Source: Clostridia bacterium (lineage in GTDB: Bacteria; Bacillota_A; Clostridia; Oscillospirales; CAG-272). From it: a stretch of DNA of 61,366 nt. Positions 34,602 through 43,061 of the stretch are shown here, piece after piece. Numbering within the stretch: the stretch's first letter is position 1; each line of letters opens with the position of its first letter. Made by a program: the position numbers and the translations under genes. The DNA is taken from assembly GCA_017632155.1 (NCBI GenBank), contig JAGBRZ010000077.1:1-61366 (forward strand). Reading direction: 5' to 3'. A model generated the notes under the pieces. It ran no database searches and was not told the DNA's origin. It saw only the letters and a program-made list of their open reading frames with translations.

Positions 34602-35543
34602 TCACTTATTCTTCATCGCCTTGTAACTCTCCATAAACCTCTTCGTAAACTTCTCATCTGCGCGGATTCCGATGTTGTAGAGCGACTCGACGGAGCAACC
34701 GTAGACAGGCTCGACTTCGCCGAAGACAATGTTCATATCCTGCGGTGCGAGTGCCTTGACGGCTGTGGCGTATTCGGGATAATTGCGGAAGATGCCGCCA
34801 TTGAGAATGAGTCTGAAAGGCCCGCCGTTTTTGTTATACTCCGCCCAAATGACGTCGGCAAGCTCTGCCGCGCCCTCGTTGAAGATGCGACGCGCAACCG
34901 TGTCGCCCTTGTTCCTCGCCTCAAAAAGGACATGCGCGAAGGATGCGATATAGGAGCGTCCGCCCTCGTAGACCTTATCAAGTCTGTACCAAAGAGGGAA
35001 GCCTGCCGCCTCCTCGAGCATTTCGACGAGCATCGTCTGAACCTCGCTTCCATCAACGGCACGAAGCGCAGCGCGGATGGCGCGTCTTGCGAGGACATAG
35101 CCGCTTCCGCAGCTGTCGATCATATGTCCGCCGCCGCCGATGTGGTAGTAATCGTCGCCGTGGCGAACGTAGAGTGATGAACCCGTTCCGCAGATCATGC
35201 CTGCGCCGTCTGTATGTCCGAAAATGCCGGAAATGAGCGCGGGACCGTCGCCTTCGATGCGAATTTTTTCAATGCCGTATTTTGAAAGTGCTGCGTTAAA
35301 CTGCGGTAAAAAATACTCGCAAGCCGCCGCACCGATATAAAGGCTGACGGGCATCTCTGGTGCGCCGGCAATCAAGCTGTCGATACACTTGCAAAGATTT
35401 GTGATCGAATAATCAACTCCGTTGTCAAAAGGAGCTCCGCCCTTTTCAACAACTCGGCAGACGACCTCGCCGTCTTCTCTGAAAACAACGCCTTCTGCCT
35501 TTGTTCCGCCCATATCAACAGCGGCAAGATATCTATAAGCCAT
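34602..35543 (-). CDS. BadF/BadG-type ATPase, N-acetylglucosamine-kinase-like
   Basis: A 313-residue sugar kinase of the ASKHA (actin/hexokinase) fold. AVDMGGTKAEGVVF is phosphate-1; MICGTGSSLYV is phosphate-2; GGGGHMIDSCGSGY follows, as in N-acetylglucosamine kinases; LILNGGIF near residue 250 is the adenosine motif. It would phosphorylate an amino sugar in the cytoplasm, perhaps from cell-wall recycling (family knowledge). GGAGGTTTCAT precedes the ATG. It is monocistronic with a near-consensus promoter. Confidence 0.9.
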   Translation of the reverse strand: MAYRYLAAVDMGGTKAEGVVFREDGEVVCRVVEKGGAPFDNGVDYSITNLCKCIDSLIAGAPEMPVSLYIGAAACEYFLPQFNAALSKYGIEKIRIEGDGPALISGIFGHTDGAGMICGTGSSLYVRHGDDYYHIGGGGHMIDSCGSGYVLARRAIRAALRAVDGSEVQTMLVEMLEEAAGFPLWYRLDKVYEGGRSYIASFAHVLFEARNKGDTVARRIFNEGAAELADVIWAEYNKNGGPFRLILNGGIFRNYPEYATAVKALAPQDMNIVFGEVEPVYGCSVESLYNIGIRADEKFTKRFMESYKAMKNK

Positions 35544-35572
35544 ATGAAACCTCCAAGGTGTTACTAAGCCAA

Positions 35573-35601
35573 ATTATAGCACAGATGCATTGTGAAGTCA
35601 A
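35573..35601 (-). promoter_or_regulatory. Promoter of the sugar kinase gene
   Basis: On the minus strand TTGACT (35596-35601), 17 nt, TATAAT (35573-35578). Confidence 0.83.
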
Positions 35602-35638
35602 GTTTTTATTAAATTTTGTTTATGATTCTTCAATATTG

Positions 35639-35667
35639 TTGACATGGAGAAAATATAGTGATATAAT
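35639..35667 (+). promoter_or_regulatory. Promoter of the PHP-domain gene
   Basis: Perfect TTGACA (35639-35644), 17 nt, TATAAT (35662-35667), 33 nt before ATG 35700. Confidence 0.87.
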
Positions 35668-35699
35668 TGATATAATAACATTAAGGAGTGTGCAAGAAA

Positions 35700-37115
35700 A
35701 TGCTTCCGACAGTAACAAATTACCGTGTAGTACCTTCGGTTGTTCCGATGGGCAAAGAAACCGAGATCAAGATAGTTCCAAACGAGCGCGCTTTTCTCTT
35801 TTTTGACGGTGCAGAGTATAACCTCAACATTATCTGCGCCGATGATGACGAGGTGTGCTATTTTACCCCCACAACAAAACACCCCGTAAAGCTTATTGCC
35901 GAGGACGGTATTCTGAAATTCAGCTATACTTTCGACCGCGAGCAGGAATATCTTTTCCAACTTGAAAAGGACGAAAAGAAGGTTGCGGAGTTCTATATTT
36001 ATTCTCTCGCCGAAGATCTTTATGAGCTTTCTCCCCTTCGCGGAGATTTTCACGGTCACAGCTACCGCTCGGACGCAAAGCGCGATCCCGGCGCGCTCCT
36101 CGGTCATTACCGTGAGCAGGGATATGATTTTATGTCGCTGACCGACCATAACCGCTATTATCCGGGACTTGAGATGGATGAGGCTTACGAGGGCGTTAAG
36201 CTCGGCATCACACACGTACCCGGTGAAGAGGTTCATTTCCCCGGCTGTATGATCCATACCGTTCACGTCGGAGGTAAGTCGAGCGTTGCCGCACTTTACT
36301 GCAAGGATGAGGCAACCTGCCGCGCAGAAGCCGATGCATATCTTGAAAAAGTTCCCGCGAACGTGCCCGAAAAGTACCGCGAAAGATATTCGCGCCTGAT
36401 GTGGATCACAGATCGCATCCACGAGGCTGGCGGACTTGCAATATTCCCCCATCCCTTCTGGAAACCGGGAGGATCGAGAGTTTTCAATGTTCAGGAGGAA
36501 TTTGCCCGCATTATTCTGGGGAGCGGAATGTATGATGCCTACGAGCTTGTCGGCGGAATGGGACAGATCGGAATCAACTTCTCGATCAATCTTCGCGCAG
36601 AACTGCTCGCAGAGGGTGTAAAATTCCCCATTGTCGGATCGAGCGACGTTCACGGTATAGTCGCGGCGGAAACCTTCCCCCACCTCTTTACCATCTGTTT
36701 TGCCAAGGATAACAGCGTAGATTCCATTATGGAAGCGTTGAAGGCGGGCAGAACGGTTGCTGTCGAGGCAACCGGTGATGAATATAAGCGCCACTATCGT
36801 TGCTACGGCGACCTTCGCCTCGTTTATTACGCACAGTTCTTGCTCACCAACTACTTCCCGCAGCTTCAGCGAGTTTGTGCCGGCGAGGGAGTGGCAATGA
36901 GAAATTATCTTATGGGTCTTGCCCCCGCGACGCTGATCGAGGCTCAGGTCGAGCAGACAGAGTCCTTCAAGACCGAATTCTTCGGAAAGCGCGAGTATAT
37001 CGCCGTATCCGACGAGGTTCGTGAATACGAAAACAAATGGCGCGAGGTACAGCTTGCCGGCCCCACGGGAAAGGGAAGCGCATACCATTCGGAGAAGATC
37101 ACAAGACAGATCTGA
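35700..37115 (+). CDS. PHP-domain metal-dependent hydrolase
   Basis: The product has 471 residues. An N-terminal beta-sandwich-like domain (1-~110) precedes the PHP domain, which starts at LRGDFHGHSYRSDA (H-x-H) and includes SLTDHNRYYPG, GEEVHFPG, FPHPFW and GSSDVHG. These motifs supply the His and Asp ligands for a trinuclear metal site. It is likely a phosphoesterase or amidohydrolase of the CehA/McbA-like group; the substrate is unknown. ATG 35700 is preferred since AAGGAG is 11 nt upstream; a GTG at 35688 overlaps it. It is followed 15 nt later by the transporter gene. Confidence 0.88.
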   Translation: MLPTVTNYRVVPSVVPMGKETEIKIVPNERAFLFFDGAEYNLNIICADDDEVCYFTPTTKHPVKLIAEDGILKFSYTFDREQEYLFQLEKDEKKVAEFYIYSLAEDLYELSPLRGDFHGHSYRSDAKRDPGALLGHYREQGYDFMSLTDHNRYYPGLEMDEAYEGVKLGITHVPGEEVHFPGCMIHTVHVGGKSSVAALYCKDEATCRAEADAYLEKVPANVPEKYRERYSRLMWITDRIHEAGGLAIFPHPFWKPGGSRVFNVQEEFARIILGSGMYDAYELVGGMGQIGINFSINLRAELLAEGVKFPIVGSSDVHGIVAAETFPHLFTICFAKDNSVDSIMEALKAGRTVAVEATGDEYKRHYRCYGDLRLVYYAQFLLTNYFPQLQRVCAGEGVAMRNYLMGLAPATLIEAQVEQTESFKTEFFGKREYIAVSDEVREYENKWREVQLAGPTGKGSAYHSEKITRQI

Positions 37116-37129
37116 TCGGAGCTATCAAA

Positions 37130-38506
37130 ATGGAAGAAAAAGATAAAGTTCAAAATCAAGAAAACCGCGCGCAAGGAAGCTCGAAATTCGAGCATTTCTT
37201 CGACGGTGGCAGACACGATCACGAGTCGATTCAAAAGGTCAGAAACAGTTTTCGCATTGAAACGGCTACTTGCGTTAAAGTCGCGATAGCCGTATTTGCG
37301 GTCTATCTTTGCATAAGATATTGGCCGAGCCTTGCAAAATTCATAACCGATGTCATCAATTCCGCGGAAACGCTCATCATCGGCGCAATTATTGCATTCC
37401 TTGTCAATATCCTTATGAGAAGCCTTGAAAAGATCATTTTGCCGAAGGCAACAAAGCAAGCGCTTATAACGGCAAGGCGAGTCATATGTATGTTTTTGGC
37501 GTTTGTATTGCTCATCGGTATCGTGGCTCTTATCGTATGGCTGATCACGCCGCAGCTCGTTTCCTGTATCGAGATCATCATTGCCGAAGTGCCGCCGCTA
37601 TTCAACAGCATTATCAAATGGCTGCAAAAAACACAGATCTTGCCCGATGACATTATGAAGGAGCTTGCAAGCATAGACTGGAAATCGAATCTGACCAAGA
37701 TATTCGAGGTTCTGACCTCGGGTATCGGAAGCGTTTTCGATATCGTTGTCAGCACCGTGACTTCTGTATTCTCCGGAGTTGTCACCGCGCTTGTCAGCCT
37801 GATATTTGCCATTTATATTCTTCTCAGCAAGGAAGTGCTTGCAAAGCAGTTCAAAAGACTTGAAAAATGCTATCTCGGACTGTCAAGAAGGAAAAAATAC
37901 AATCATACACTGCAGACGATCAAGGAAAGCTTTGAAAACTTCATCGTCGGTCAGTGCAAGGAGGCGGTCATTCTCGGCGTGCTTTGCGCCGTCGGAATGT
38001 GGATATTCCGCTTCCCCTACGCAAGCATGATCGGTGCTCTGATCGGCTTTACCGCGCTCATCCCCGTTGCCGGAGCATATATCGGTGCCGCGGTCGGTGC
38101 GGTTATGATACTCACCGAATCGCCAATCAAGGCACTCCTCTTTATCGTCTTCATCGTTGTGCTTCAGCAGCTTGAAGGTAACCTCATTTACCCGAAGGTC
38201 GTCGGCGAGTCGATTGGACTTCCCGGACTTTGGGTGCTTGCCGCGGTAACCATCGGCGGCGGAGTTATGGGCATCCCCGGAATGCTGATCGGCGTTCCGC
38301 TCGTAGCCGCGATATATAAGCTCGTCGGCGAGGATATGGACGAAAGACTTGCGGCAAGAGCCGCCGCATCTGCCCCCACATCTGCCCCCACATCTGCCAC
38401 CCCGCCCGCTCCCGTACCCGAAGAGCCGAAGCTTGAATCTATAAAGTCTGTAGAACCTACAAAACCTGTTCAGCCGAAAAAGAAGAGTAAGAAAAAGAAA
38501 AAATAA
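37130..38506 (+). CDS. AI-2E (YtvI-like) family transporter
   Basis: A 458-residue membrane protein of the AI-2E superfamily. A ~45-residue charged N-terminus is followed by pairs of helices (VAIAVFAVYLCI, LIIGAIIAFLVNILM), a central amphipathic region, then the conserved IGALIGFTALIPVAGAYIGA and VVGESIGLPGLWVL blocks, ending in a Pro/Ala-rich, Lys-rich tail (KKKSKKKKK). Members exchange small ions or signals; substrate assignments vary. ATG 37130 follows CGGAG; the longer frame is read-through from the PHP gene. Confidence 0.92.
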   Translation: MEEKDKVQNQENRAQGSSKFEHFFDGGRHDHESIQKVRNSFRIETATCVKVAIAVFAVYLCIRYWPSLAKFITDVINSAETLIIGAIIAFLVNILMRSLEKIILPKATKQALITARRVICMFLAFVLLIGIVALIVWLITPQLVSCIEIIIAEVPPLFNSIIKWLQKTQILPDDIMKELASIDWKSNLTKIFEVLTSGIGSVFDIVVSTVTSVFSGVVTALVSLIFAIYILLSKEVLAKQFKRLEKCYLGLSRRKKYNHTLQTIKESFENFIVGQCKEAVILGVLCAVGMWIFRFPYASMIGALIGFTALIPVAGAYIGAAVGAVMILTESPIKALLFIVFIVVLQQLEGNLIYPKVVGESIGLPGLWVLAAVTIGGGVMGIPGMLIGVPLVAAIYKLVGEDMDERLAARAAASAPTSAPTSATPPAPVPEEPKLESIKSVEPTKPVQPKKKSKKKKK

Positions 38507-38540
38507 CAATAAAGACCTGCTTTTGCAGGTCTTTATTGTT
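38505..38540. terminator. Bidirectional terminator overlapping the YwaF-like gene's end
   Basis: A perfect 16-bp stem AACAATAAAGACCTGC/GCAGGTCTTTATTGTT with a TTTT loop, shared by convergent genes. The right arm includes the last codons of the minus-strand gene. Confidence 0.9.
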
Positions 38541-39306
38541 TGAAAAATTTTTTGAAAACGCTTTCGGTGATACGTATCAAAAATGCGCAAGTTGACAACG
38601 CTAAAATATAAATTACCGAATTTACCGCCACTCCGAATCTCGCCGTGATCTCGCGGCAGATGGGAAGAGTTGACGGTTTCGGCCCGATATAAAACATATT
38701 TACGTCGATCCCCTGTGCGTTTGTGCATAGAAGATTTATCCCGAAAGCTATCGCGCAAAGCGAAAGATAAAGTATTTCCGCGCCGAGAAAATCGCGCTTT
38801 TGTATCTTTGTATTCTGCGAGAAAAAGACGTAAAAACCGAGAAAAATGAGGATCAGATGCCAAATGAATGAGTGCAAAGTCAGCTCAAACCATTCGCGGC
38901 ACATCGTTCCGGGGGCAATATAGGATGCAACCCCACCCATCAGCCCGAAGGTTGCAATAAACGTGCGCATTGCACCGGACAATTTACCTTCGGGTAGCAT
39001 AGGAATCAGTATGCAGAGATACATCGGGATACTGCATAGCTGAAAGGGAATAAGATCGAATCGGGATGCGCCTTCGATTGCGGTAAATGAGAGCTGCTTG
39101 AAAATTTCGGATAGGATAAGAAATGTGCCTATTGTAAAAAACAAATGTTTTTCACTCTTTTTCGATATTTTACGAAGCCCAAAGGCGATCAATATTGCGG
39201 CGGGGATACCTATGAAGAAAAATAAAGAATGAAAAGTTCCCCAGGCTGTCGGGCGTTCCATGCGGTGAAGCAGTGGCAGAAGATATTTTTGCAAAAATTC
39301 AGTCAA
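38533..39306 (-). CDS. YwaF (TMEM164-like) family integral membrane protein
   Basis: A 257-residue protein with about seven membrane helices. The IPFQLCSIPMYLCI helix and the LHSFIWHLILI helix with its conserved His are typical of YwaF. The family may act on lipids; function unproven. The start is taken as TTG 39306 after GAGGTGATAAAA. A TTG at 39333 lies upstream of the predicted transcription start (about 39318), so it cannot be used. Confidence 0.84.
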   Translation of the reverse strand: MTEFLQKYLLPLLHRMERPTAWGTFHSLFFFIGIPAAILIAFGLRKISKKSEKHLFFTIGTFLILSEIFKQLSFTAIEGASRFDLIPFQLCSIPMYLCILIPMLPEGKLSGAMRTFIATFGLMGGVASYIAPGTMCREWFELTLHSFIWHLILIFLGFYVFFSQNTKIQKRDFLGAEILYLSLCAIAFGINLLCTNAQGIDVNMFYIGPKPSTLPICREITARFGVAVNSVIYILALSTCAFLIRITESVFKKFFKQ

Positions 39307-39324
39307 TTTTATCACCTCGGGAAA

Positions 39325-39353
39325 ATGATACAATAATTTGTAGAGTTTGTCAA
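39325..39353 (-). promoter_or_regulatory. Promoter of the YwaF-like gene, very short leader
   Basis: On the minus strand TTGACA (39348-39353), 17 nt, TATCAT (39325-39330). The predicted start at about 39318 falls on the first base of the ribosome site, giving a 12-nt leader. Confidence 0.78.
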
Positions 39354-39403
39354 GATTATTTTTCGGTCAGGCGGAAGATAATAAATAAAAAAGGAGTTTT
39401 ATG

Positions 39404-40273
39404 ATGAACTCAAAAGCAAAAATTGCATTGTTTTGCACGGCGGTGATATTGATTGCGGCGGTTATCTTCGGAGCGACTTTTGCCGTCAGCCGTGCAATGG
39501 AGGAAAAATCACGATATGTGGAAGCTGAAAAAAGACTTGCATTGCTTGCTCTGCGCGATGCGCTGAATGAAATGGAAAAGGCATTGTCTGTCGGCGACTC
39601 GGGCACTCTTAACCGCGCCGCGGGAATGGCAGAGGCGTATCTTTCTCGCGCGGGACTCGGCGATACCCCCGATGCTTACAGAATGATCGGACTGATCGCA
39701 TCGGGCGAATGCGGAGAGGGTGAATGCAAGGCACTCATAGACGCGGTGAAAAACGCGCTCGATGGAGATGTCGGAGCATTGATGGAAAGAGAAGCGCGAA
39801 CGGTAGAAAATGAGCAGGAAACGACCGAGGATATGCTCGCCTCGCGTATGCTTGAAAGGATAGGAAAGGGAAAAGACGACGTTGCCTTGGCGCGCGCCAC
39901 TGCGTTTGCCTGCCCTAATGCCCTTTTCAGCCCCGCTCTGTGCGATGACGGATGCTTCAAGTATTCGGGCGACAATATTTTTATTGCGGTCGGCGGCTCG
40001 AACTCGCGCGTTTTGATGTACTGCTTCGAGCGCGAGCTTGACCCGAATCACTCGGTTAGCGAGGAAGATGCGCTCCAAACCGCCGCGAACGTGATAAAAC
40101 GCGAAAAGCTGAAGCTTCGCGGCGAGGCTCATACCGAACTGCACGATGGAATATACCGAAGCGTTTGGTATAATGAAGACGGTGCACAGCCGCTTGTGGT
40201 ACTCGAGATCTATTCGGACACGGGCAGATTGCGGCTCTATGATGCCGTGAATTATTACAATAACTTGAGCTGA
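39404..40273 (+). CDS. Membrane-anchored hypothetical protein, YpeB/PepSY-like features
   Basis: The product has 289 residues. An N-terminal signal anchor (KIALFCTAVILIAAVIFGAT) is followed by a helical region with ALRDALNEMEKAL and AEAYLSRAGL, reminiscent of the helical part of spore-germination protein YpeB. A C-terminal ~75-residue segment (EEDALQTAANVIKRE ... VVLEIYSDTGRLRLYD) resembles a PepSY unit. The similarity is pattern-level. ATG 39404 is 7 nt after AAGGAG; ATG 39401 is also possible. No neighbouring sleB was seen. Confidence 0.7.
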   Translation: MNSKAKIALFCTAVILIAAVIFGATFAVSRAMEEKSRYVEAEKRLALLALRDALNEMEKALSVGDSGTLNRAAGMAEAYLSRAGLGDTPDAYRMIGLIASGECGEGECKALIDAVKNALDGDVGALMEREARTVENEQETTEDMLASRMLERIGKGKDDVALARATAFACPNALFSPALCDDGCFKYSGDNIFIAVGGSNSRVLMYCFERELDPNHSVSEEDALQTAANVIKREKLKLRGEAHTELHDGIYRSVWYNEDGAQPLVVLEIYSDTGRLRLYDAVNYYNNLS

Positions 40274-40330
40274 TTTTTTACCTTGCTCCCTACTTTTTTT
40301 GAAAAAACAAATAATTTTTCCAAAAAAGTG

Positions 40331-40359
40331 TTGACAAACGGGGCAAAATGTGGTATTAT
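40331..40359 (+). promoter_or_regulatory. Promoter of tRNA-Lys
   Basis: TTGACA (40331-40336), 17 nt, TATTAT (40354-40359), 16 nt before the tRNA. Confidence 0.85.
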
Positions 40360-40375
40360 ATATTGGTCTGGAAAA

Positions 40376-40451
40376 GACCCATTAGCTCAGACGGTAGAGC
40401 ACTTGACTTTTAATCAAGGTGTCCGGAGTTCGAATCTCCGATGGGTCACCA
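40376..40451 (+). tRNA. tRNA-Lys (TTT)
   Basis: A full cloverleaf. Acceptor GACCCAT pairs with ATGGGTC, then discriminator A and encoded CCA. The anticodon loop CTTTTAA carries TTT (Lys). T-arm GGAGTTCGAATCTCC. It marks the edge between ordinary chromosome and the accessory region on its right. Confidence 0.97.
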
Positions 40452-40455
40452 ATAG

Positions 40456-40503
40456 AAACAAATCCGAACTATTTCGTAACAAACGATGTGTTCGGATTTG
40501 TTT
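40456..40503 (+). terminator. Terminator of tRNA-Lys
   Basis: A perfect 14-bp stem AAACAAATCCGAAC/GTTCGGATTTGTTT with a 20-nt loop, followed by more T residues. Confidence 0.88.
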
Positions 40504-40544
40504 TTTATTTCAATTATCCATATTAAAAAACGAGTGTGCAGGCA

Positions 40545-40790
40545 TTACGCCTGCACACTCGTTTTCTTTTGTCCTTTTCGTTTAGCTTTCCATTCTTCGT
40601 AATCCTTCATGTTTTCTTCCTTGCTGAAGTATTCAAGAATATAAGGCAAAAAGCTACGGGCGAGAGCTTCATATTCAGAATCGGGAACTTTGGTTGGGAT
40701 CTCAACGGTTAAAGAATCTCCTCCCATCAGTCCAAGTTTATTGCCGAGCAACCACAAACCGAAATAATACAATTTCTTATATAGACTCAA
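40545..40790 (-). CDS. Small hypothetical protein downstream of parB
   Basis: An 81-residue soluble, charged protein (MSLYKKLYYFGLWLLGNK ... KAKRKGQKK). TTG start at 40790, placed 7 nt after GGGAGA, which is itself the end of parB; translation is probably coupled to parB. No family was recognised. Its basic C-terminus could contact DNA (inference). The pair looks like part of an integrative or mobilisable element. Confidence 0.62.
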   Translation of the reverse strand: MSLYKKLYYFGLWLLGNKLGLMGGDSLTVEIPTKVPDSEYEALARSFLPYILEYFSKEENMKDYEEWKAKRKGQKKTSVQA

Positions 40791-40794
40791 TTAA

Positions 40795-41694
40795 TCATCT
40801 CCCATCTCTATCCCAACTACTGCGGCTCTGCACCTTACTCTGCTCTTTCTTTTGCCATTCAGTTAGGATTCTAATAATTGCACTTTCCATATCTTTTGGC
40901 GTATGATCGGGAAAGAAAGTTCGCAGAGATTCCAAATCAAGCTTCAAAGTTTCTTTCTGATTTGCTTTTGGGCGGCTCATAATATCGAACATCATATCCG
41001 CATCAAGCATCTGTTTTGCGCTCATTTCTTTGAGTTTGACCGCTTGCGAGAGCGAAGGTGTTGAATCATAGTCTTGAATCAACTCGGCGAGAGCTCGCTG
41101 TTCTTCTTCTTTGAGATAAGATAATTTCTCGGCAGGAGTCAGCGCAATCTTTCCCTCATCCACTAAATCAAGCATCGGCTTAATAAGCTTAGTAAGGCGA
41201 ATATATCTCTTGATCGTATCCTTGCTAGTATTCTCTTGTTCTGCGATAATCTCGGTAGATAACTTCGGTGCTACTTGCTCCGAAGTTAAATCACTCCTTG
41301 CTCCTTGCCGTTTCAGCGCCTCAAACTTCATCTTGTACGCGAAGGCTTTCTCCGACGGGAGCAGTTGCTCTCTGTGTAGATTGGAATCTACCATTGCAAG
41401 GATCGCTTCGTCATCATCCAAGTTACGAACAATAGCGGGTATATCTTCGATACCAAGACGCTTACACGCTTCAAAGCGACGGTGTCCCGAAACGATCTCA
41501 TACTTTGCTCCTTCTCCTACGGGATTCGGTCGTGCAAGAAGAGGTACGATCACACCGTACTCCTTGATGCTTTCCATTAACTGTTGCATATCACTATCGT
41601 CTCGCACTTGGAATGGATGGTCGCGCATCGGGGTGAACATATCCAAGTTGTAATTAACGGTGGTCTCGATTCTTTTGTTTGAATTTGTTATCAT
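40795..41694 (-). CDS. ParB/Spo0J-family partition protein
   Basis: The product has 299 residues. The ParB N-terminal CTPase-like domain includes MRDHPFQVRDDSDMQQLMESI, GVIVPLLARP and the EIVSGHRRFEACKRLGI box (arginine-rich GHRR). A helix-turn-helix follows near 140-190 (IIAEQENTSKDTIKRYIRL). The short form without chromosomal context (no parA, gidB or jag) and the tnpV neighbour point to a mobile-element ParB. Its ATG overlaps a 22-codon leader frame (ATGA). Confidence 0.93.
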   Translation of the reverse strand: MITNSNKRIETTVNYNLDMFTPMRDHPFQVRDDSDMQQLMESIKEYGVIVPLLARPNPVGEGAKYEIVSGHRRFEACKRLGIEDIPAIVRNLDDDEAILAMVDSNLHREQLLPSEKAFAYKMKFEALKRQGARSDLTSEQVAPKLSTEIIAEQENTSKDTIKRYIRLTKLIKPMLDLVDEGKIALTPAEKLSYLKEEEQRALAELIQDYDSTPSLSQAVKLKEMSAKQMLDADMMFDIMSRPKANQKETLKLDLESLRTFFPDHTPKDMESAIIRILTEWQKKEQSKVQSRSSWDRDGR

Positions 41695-41759
41695 CTTTGT
41701 TTTTCCTCATTTCTTTTAATTTTAGGTTGGTTTTTTGCTCCCGTTTCTCTCGGGAACAT
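41691..41759 (-). CDS. 22-residue leader peptide coupled to parB
   Basis: A short frame beginning MFPRETGAKNQPKIK and ending EEKQR, strongly basic. AAAGGAG is well placed upstream of the ATG, and its TGA overlaps the parB ATG (ATGA). The ribosome site and the overlap support real translation, perhaps only to couple parB expression. No similarity was recognised. Confidence 0.5.
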   Translation of the reverse strand: MFPRETGAKNQPKIKRNEEKQR

Positions 41760-41826
41760 TTCTTGCCCTTTCTCCTTTCATTGGCGTCACATTCGGGGGT
41801 GTTAGGGGGTGGCCCCTCTCACAAGC

Positions 41827-41846
41827 GAATTATGGGTACATAATTC
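41827..41846. repeat. Palindrome in the parB upstream region, oriT-like
   Basis: GAATTATG-GGTA-CATAATTC, an 8-bp perfect stem with a GGTA loop. A GACAGC/GCTGTC dyad lies about 40 nt further on. Hairpins of this size preceding nick sites are common in transfer origins of mobilisable elements, but no relaxase is in the window. Confidence 0.35.
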
Positions 41847-42049
41847 AGTGCTTGCAACGACTTATAGACAGCTCGCTGTCATACTTGTAGGGACAAAGTG
41901 CGCACTATCTCAATGCTTGCTACAGTATAGGACGGAGTCCTTCCTCGTTGTTGCCCTTAACCTTACCGCAGATGTGTGCTGTCTCCTTTCTTGAAGATTT
42001 ACGGTGCAGTTTGGGGCTGTGTGCATAAGCACTATGTATATAATTCTTG

Positions 42050-42330
42050 AACTTCAGCGCAACTTGCACCGAAGTTCTTTCACTAATACACCGTATCAAA
42101 AACGCGAGATTTATCCCGGAGATTTTGAAGTTTTTCAAAAAAAGAAAAAAGGTCATTTCACACATTTGCCTATGTTGAGCAAATATGGTAAAATAACCTT
42201 GTAATAAATATTCAATTAGAGGATCCGTCCATAGGACACATAAATAAACCCAAAGAGCTCTCGGCAAAAACCGTCACAACCACATTATTTCGAAAAAGTG
42301 GTCTGGATGGTTTTCATCCAGAGCACTTTT
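42050..42330 (+). pseudogene. Decayed duplicate of the tnpV leader, ending in a terminator
   Basis: Segments match the tnpV upstream region in order: GCGCAACTTGCACCGAAGT versus GCGCAAGTTGCTCTCAAGT, GTCATTTCACACATTTGCC versus GTCATCTTACACATTTACC, and TAGAGGATCCGTCCATA where tnpV has TGGAGGATTTACTATG. The start codon is lost and a stop follows soon after. The copy ends in a 15-bp hairpin (42294-42309 with 42315-42330, one mismatch) with a T-tail. It seems to be a broken first copy of the tnpV unit. Confidence 0.5.
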
Positions 42331-42527
42331 TATCGATGCAAGGGTTTCTCACTATATAACCGTCACGAAAACGCGAAATTTGTCCTAAGTCAGAAAAATA
42401 TTTTTCATTATCCACTTAAGCGCAAGTTGCTCTCAAGTGTTTAGAAAAAAGTCATCTTACACATTTACCGAAGCTCTATAAATGCAATAAAATGACTATG
42501 AAATAATTATTATATGGAGGATTTACT

Positions 42528-42878
42528 ATGGAACTTACTTATACCGAAAAAGATGGTATTTTCTATCCCGACTTAGCACTCCCAGAGCAAACCAATTACC
42601 CCATCGGCAAGTACGGCAGAATGCGCCTCGAGCATCTCAAAAAGCATCGACGCGGAACCTACACTACGCTGCTAACCTCGTGTACGCTCAACCAACACCT
42701 ATACGAAACCGATCAAGAGGCAAAGAAGCAGATCGAGCTCATCCTCTCCCGGTTGGTAAAAGAGCGCGGCATCACCGAAGAACTCAAAGCTACCGATTCT
42801 CTCAGATGGGTGCAGGAGATGAACAATGCGAAACATTGTGCGGAGGAATTCGTGCTGAATGAGATAATTTATCATTAA
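42528..42878 (+). CDS. tnpV: Transposon-encoded protein TnpV
   Basis: A 116-residue TnpV-family protein. Family features are the opening LTYTEKDGIFYPDL, then YGRMRLEHLKKHRRGTY and LNQHLYE. Small accessory proteins of this family are carried by Tn4451-type elements beside large serine recombinases; the function is unproven. GGAGGATTT precedes the ATG. It is followed by a 22-bp terminator. The serine recombinase of this window is 17 kb away, so the element is probably broken or nested. Confidence 0.9.
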   Translation: MELTYTEKDGIFYPDLALPEQTNYPIGKYGRMRLEHLKKHRRGTYTTLLTSCTLNQHLYETDQEAKKQIELILSRLVKERGITEELKATDSLRWVQEMNNAKHCAEEFVLNEIIYH

Positions 42879-42880
42879 AA

Positions 42881-42928
42881 CAAAACACTACCGAGAGTGA
42901 CCGTTTGGTCACTCTCGGTAGTGTTTTG
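42881..42928 (+). terminator. Strong terminator after tnpV
   Basis: A perfect 22-bp stem (42881-42902 with 42907-42928), GTTT loop. The longest perfect hairpin near any gene end here. Confidence 0.88.
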
Positions 42929-43061
42929 CGATATTAAGTGATTTGTATTATGTAACCACCCCAATAATATCATATAAACTTCACTAAATCTCTCAACACC
43001 TCAACGATTTCTTGAGACATTTCGCTATTAATAATAACAAAAATTAAGTAATCTTGGCTTA

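Noticed and set aside
35598..37088. A 496-codon minus-strand frame opposite the PHP gene
   Set aside because: Antisense shadow; the plus strand has the HxH metal motifs, promoter and ribosome site.
40376..40451. tRNA-Lys as the attachment site of the accessory region
   Set aside because: No repeat of its 3' end was found further right in the window, and the only integrase is a serine recombinase, which seldom uses tRNA ends.
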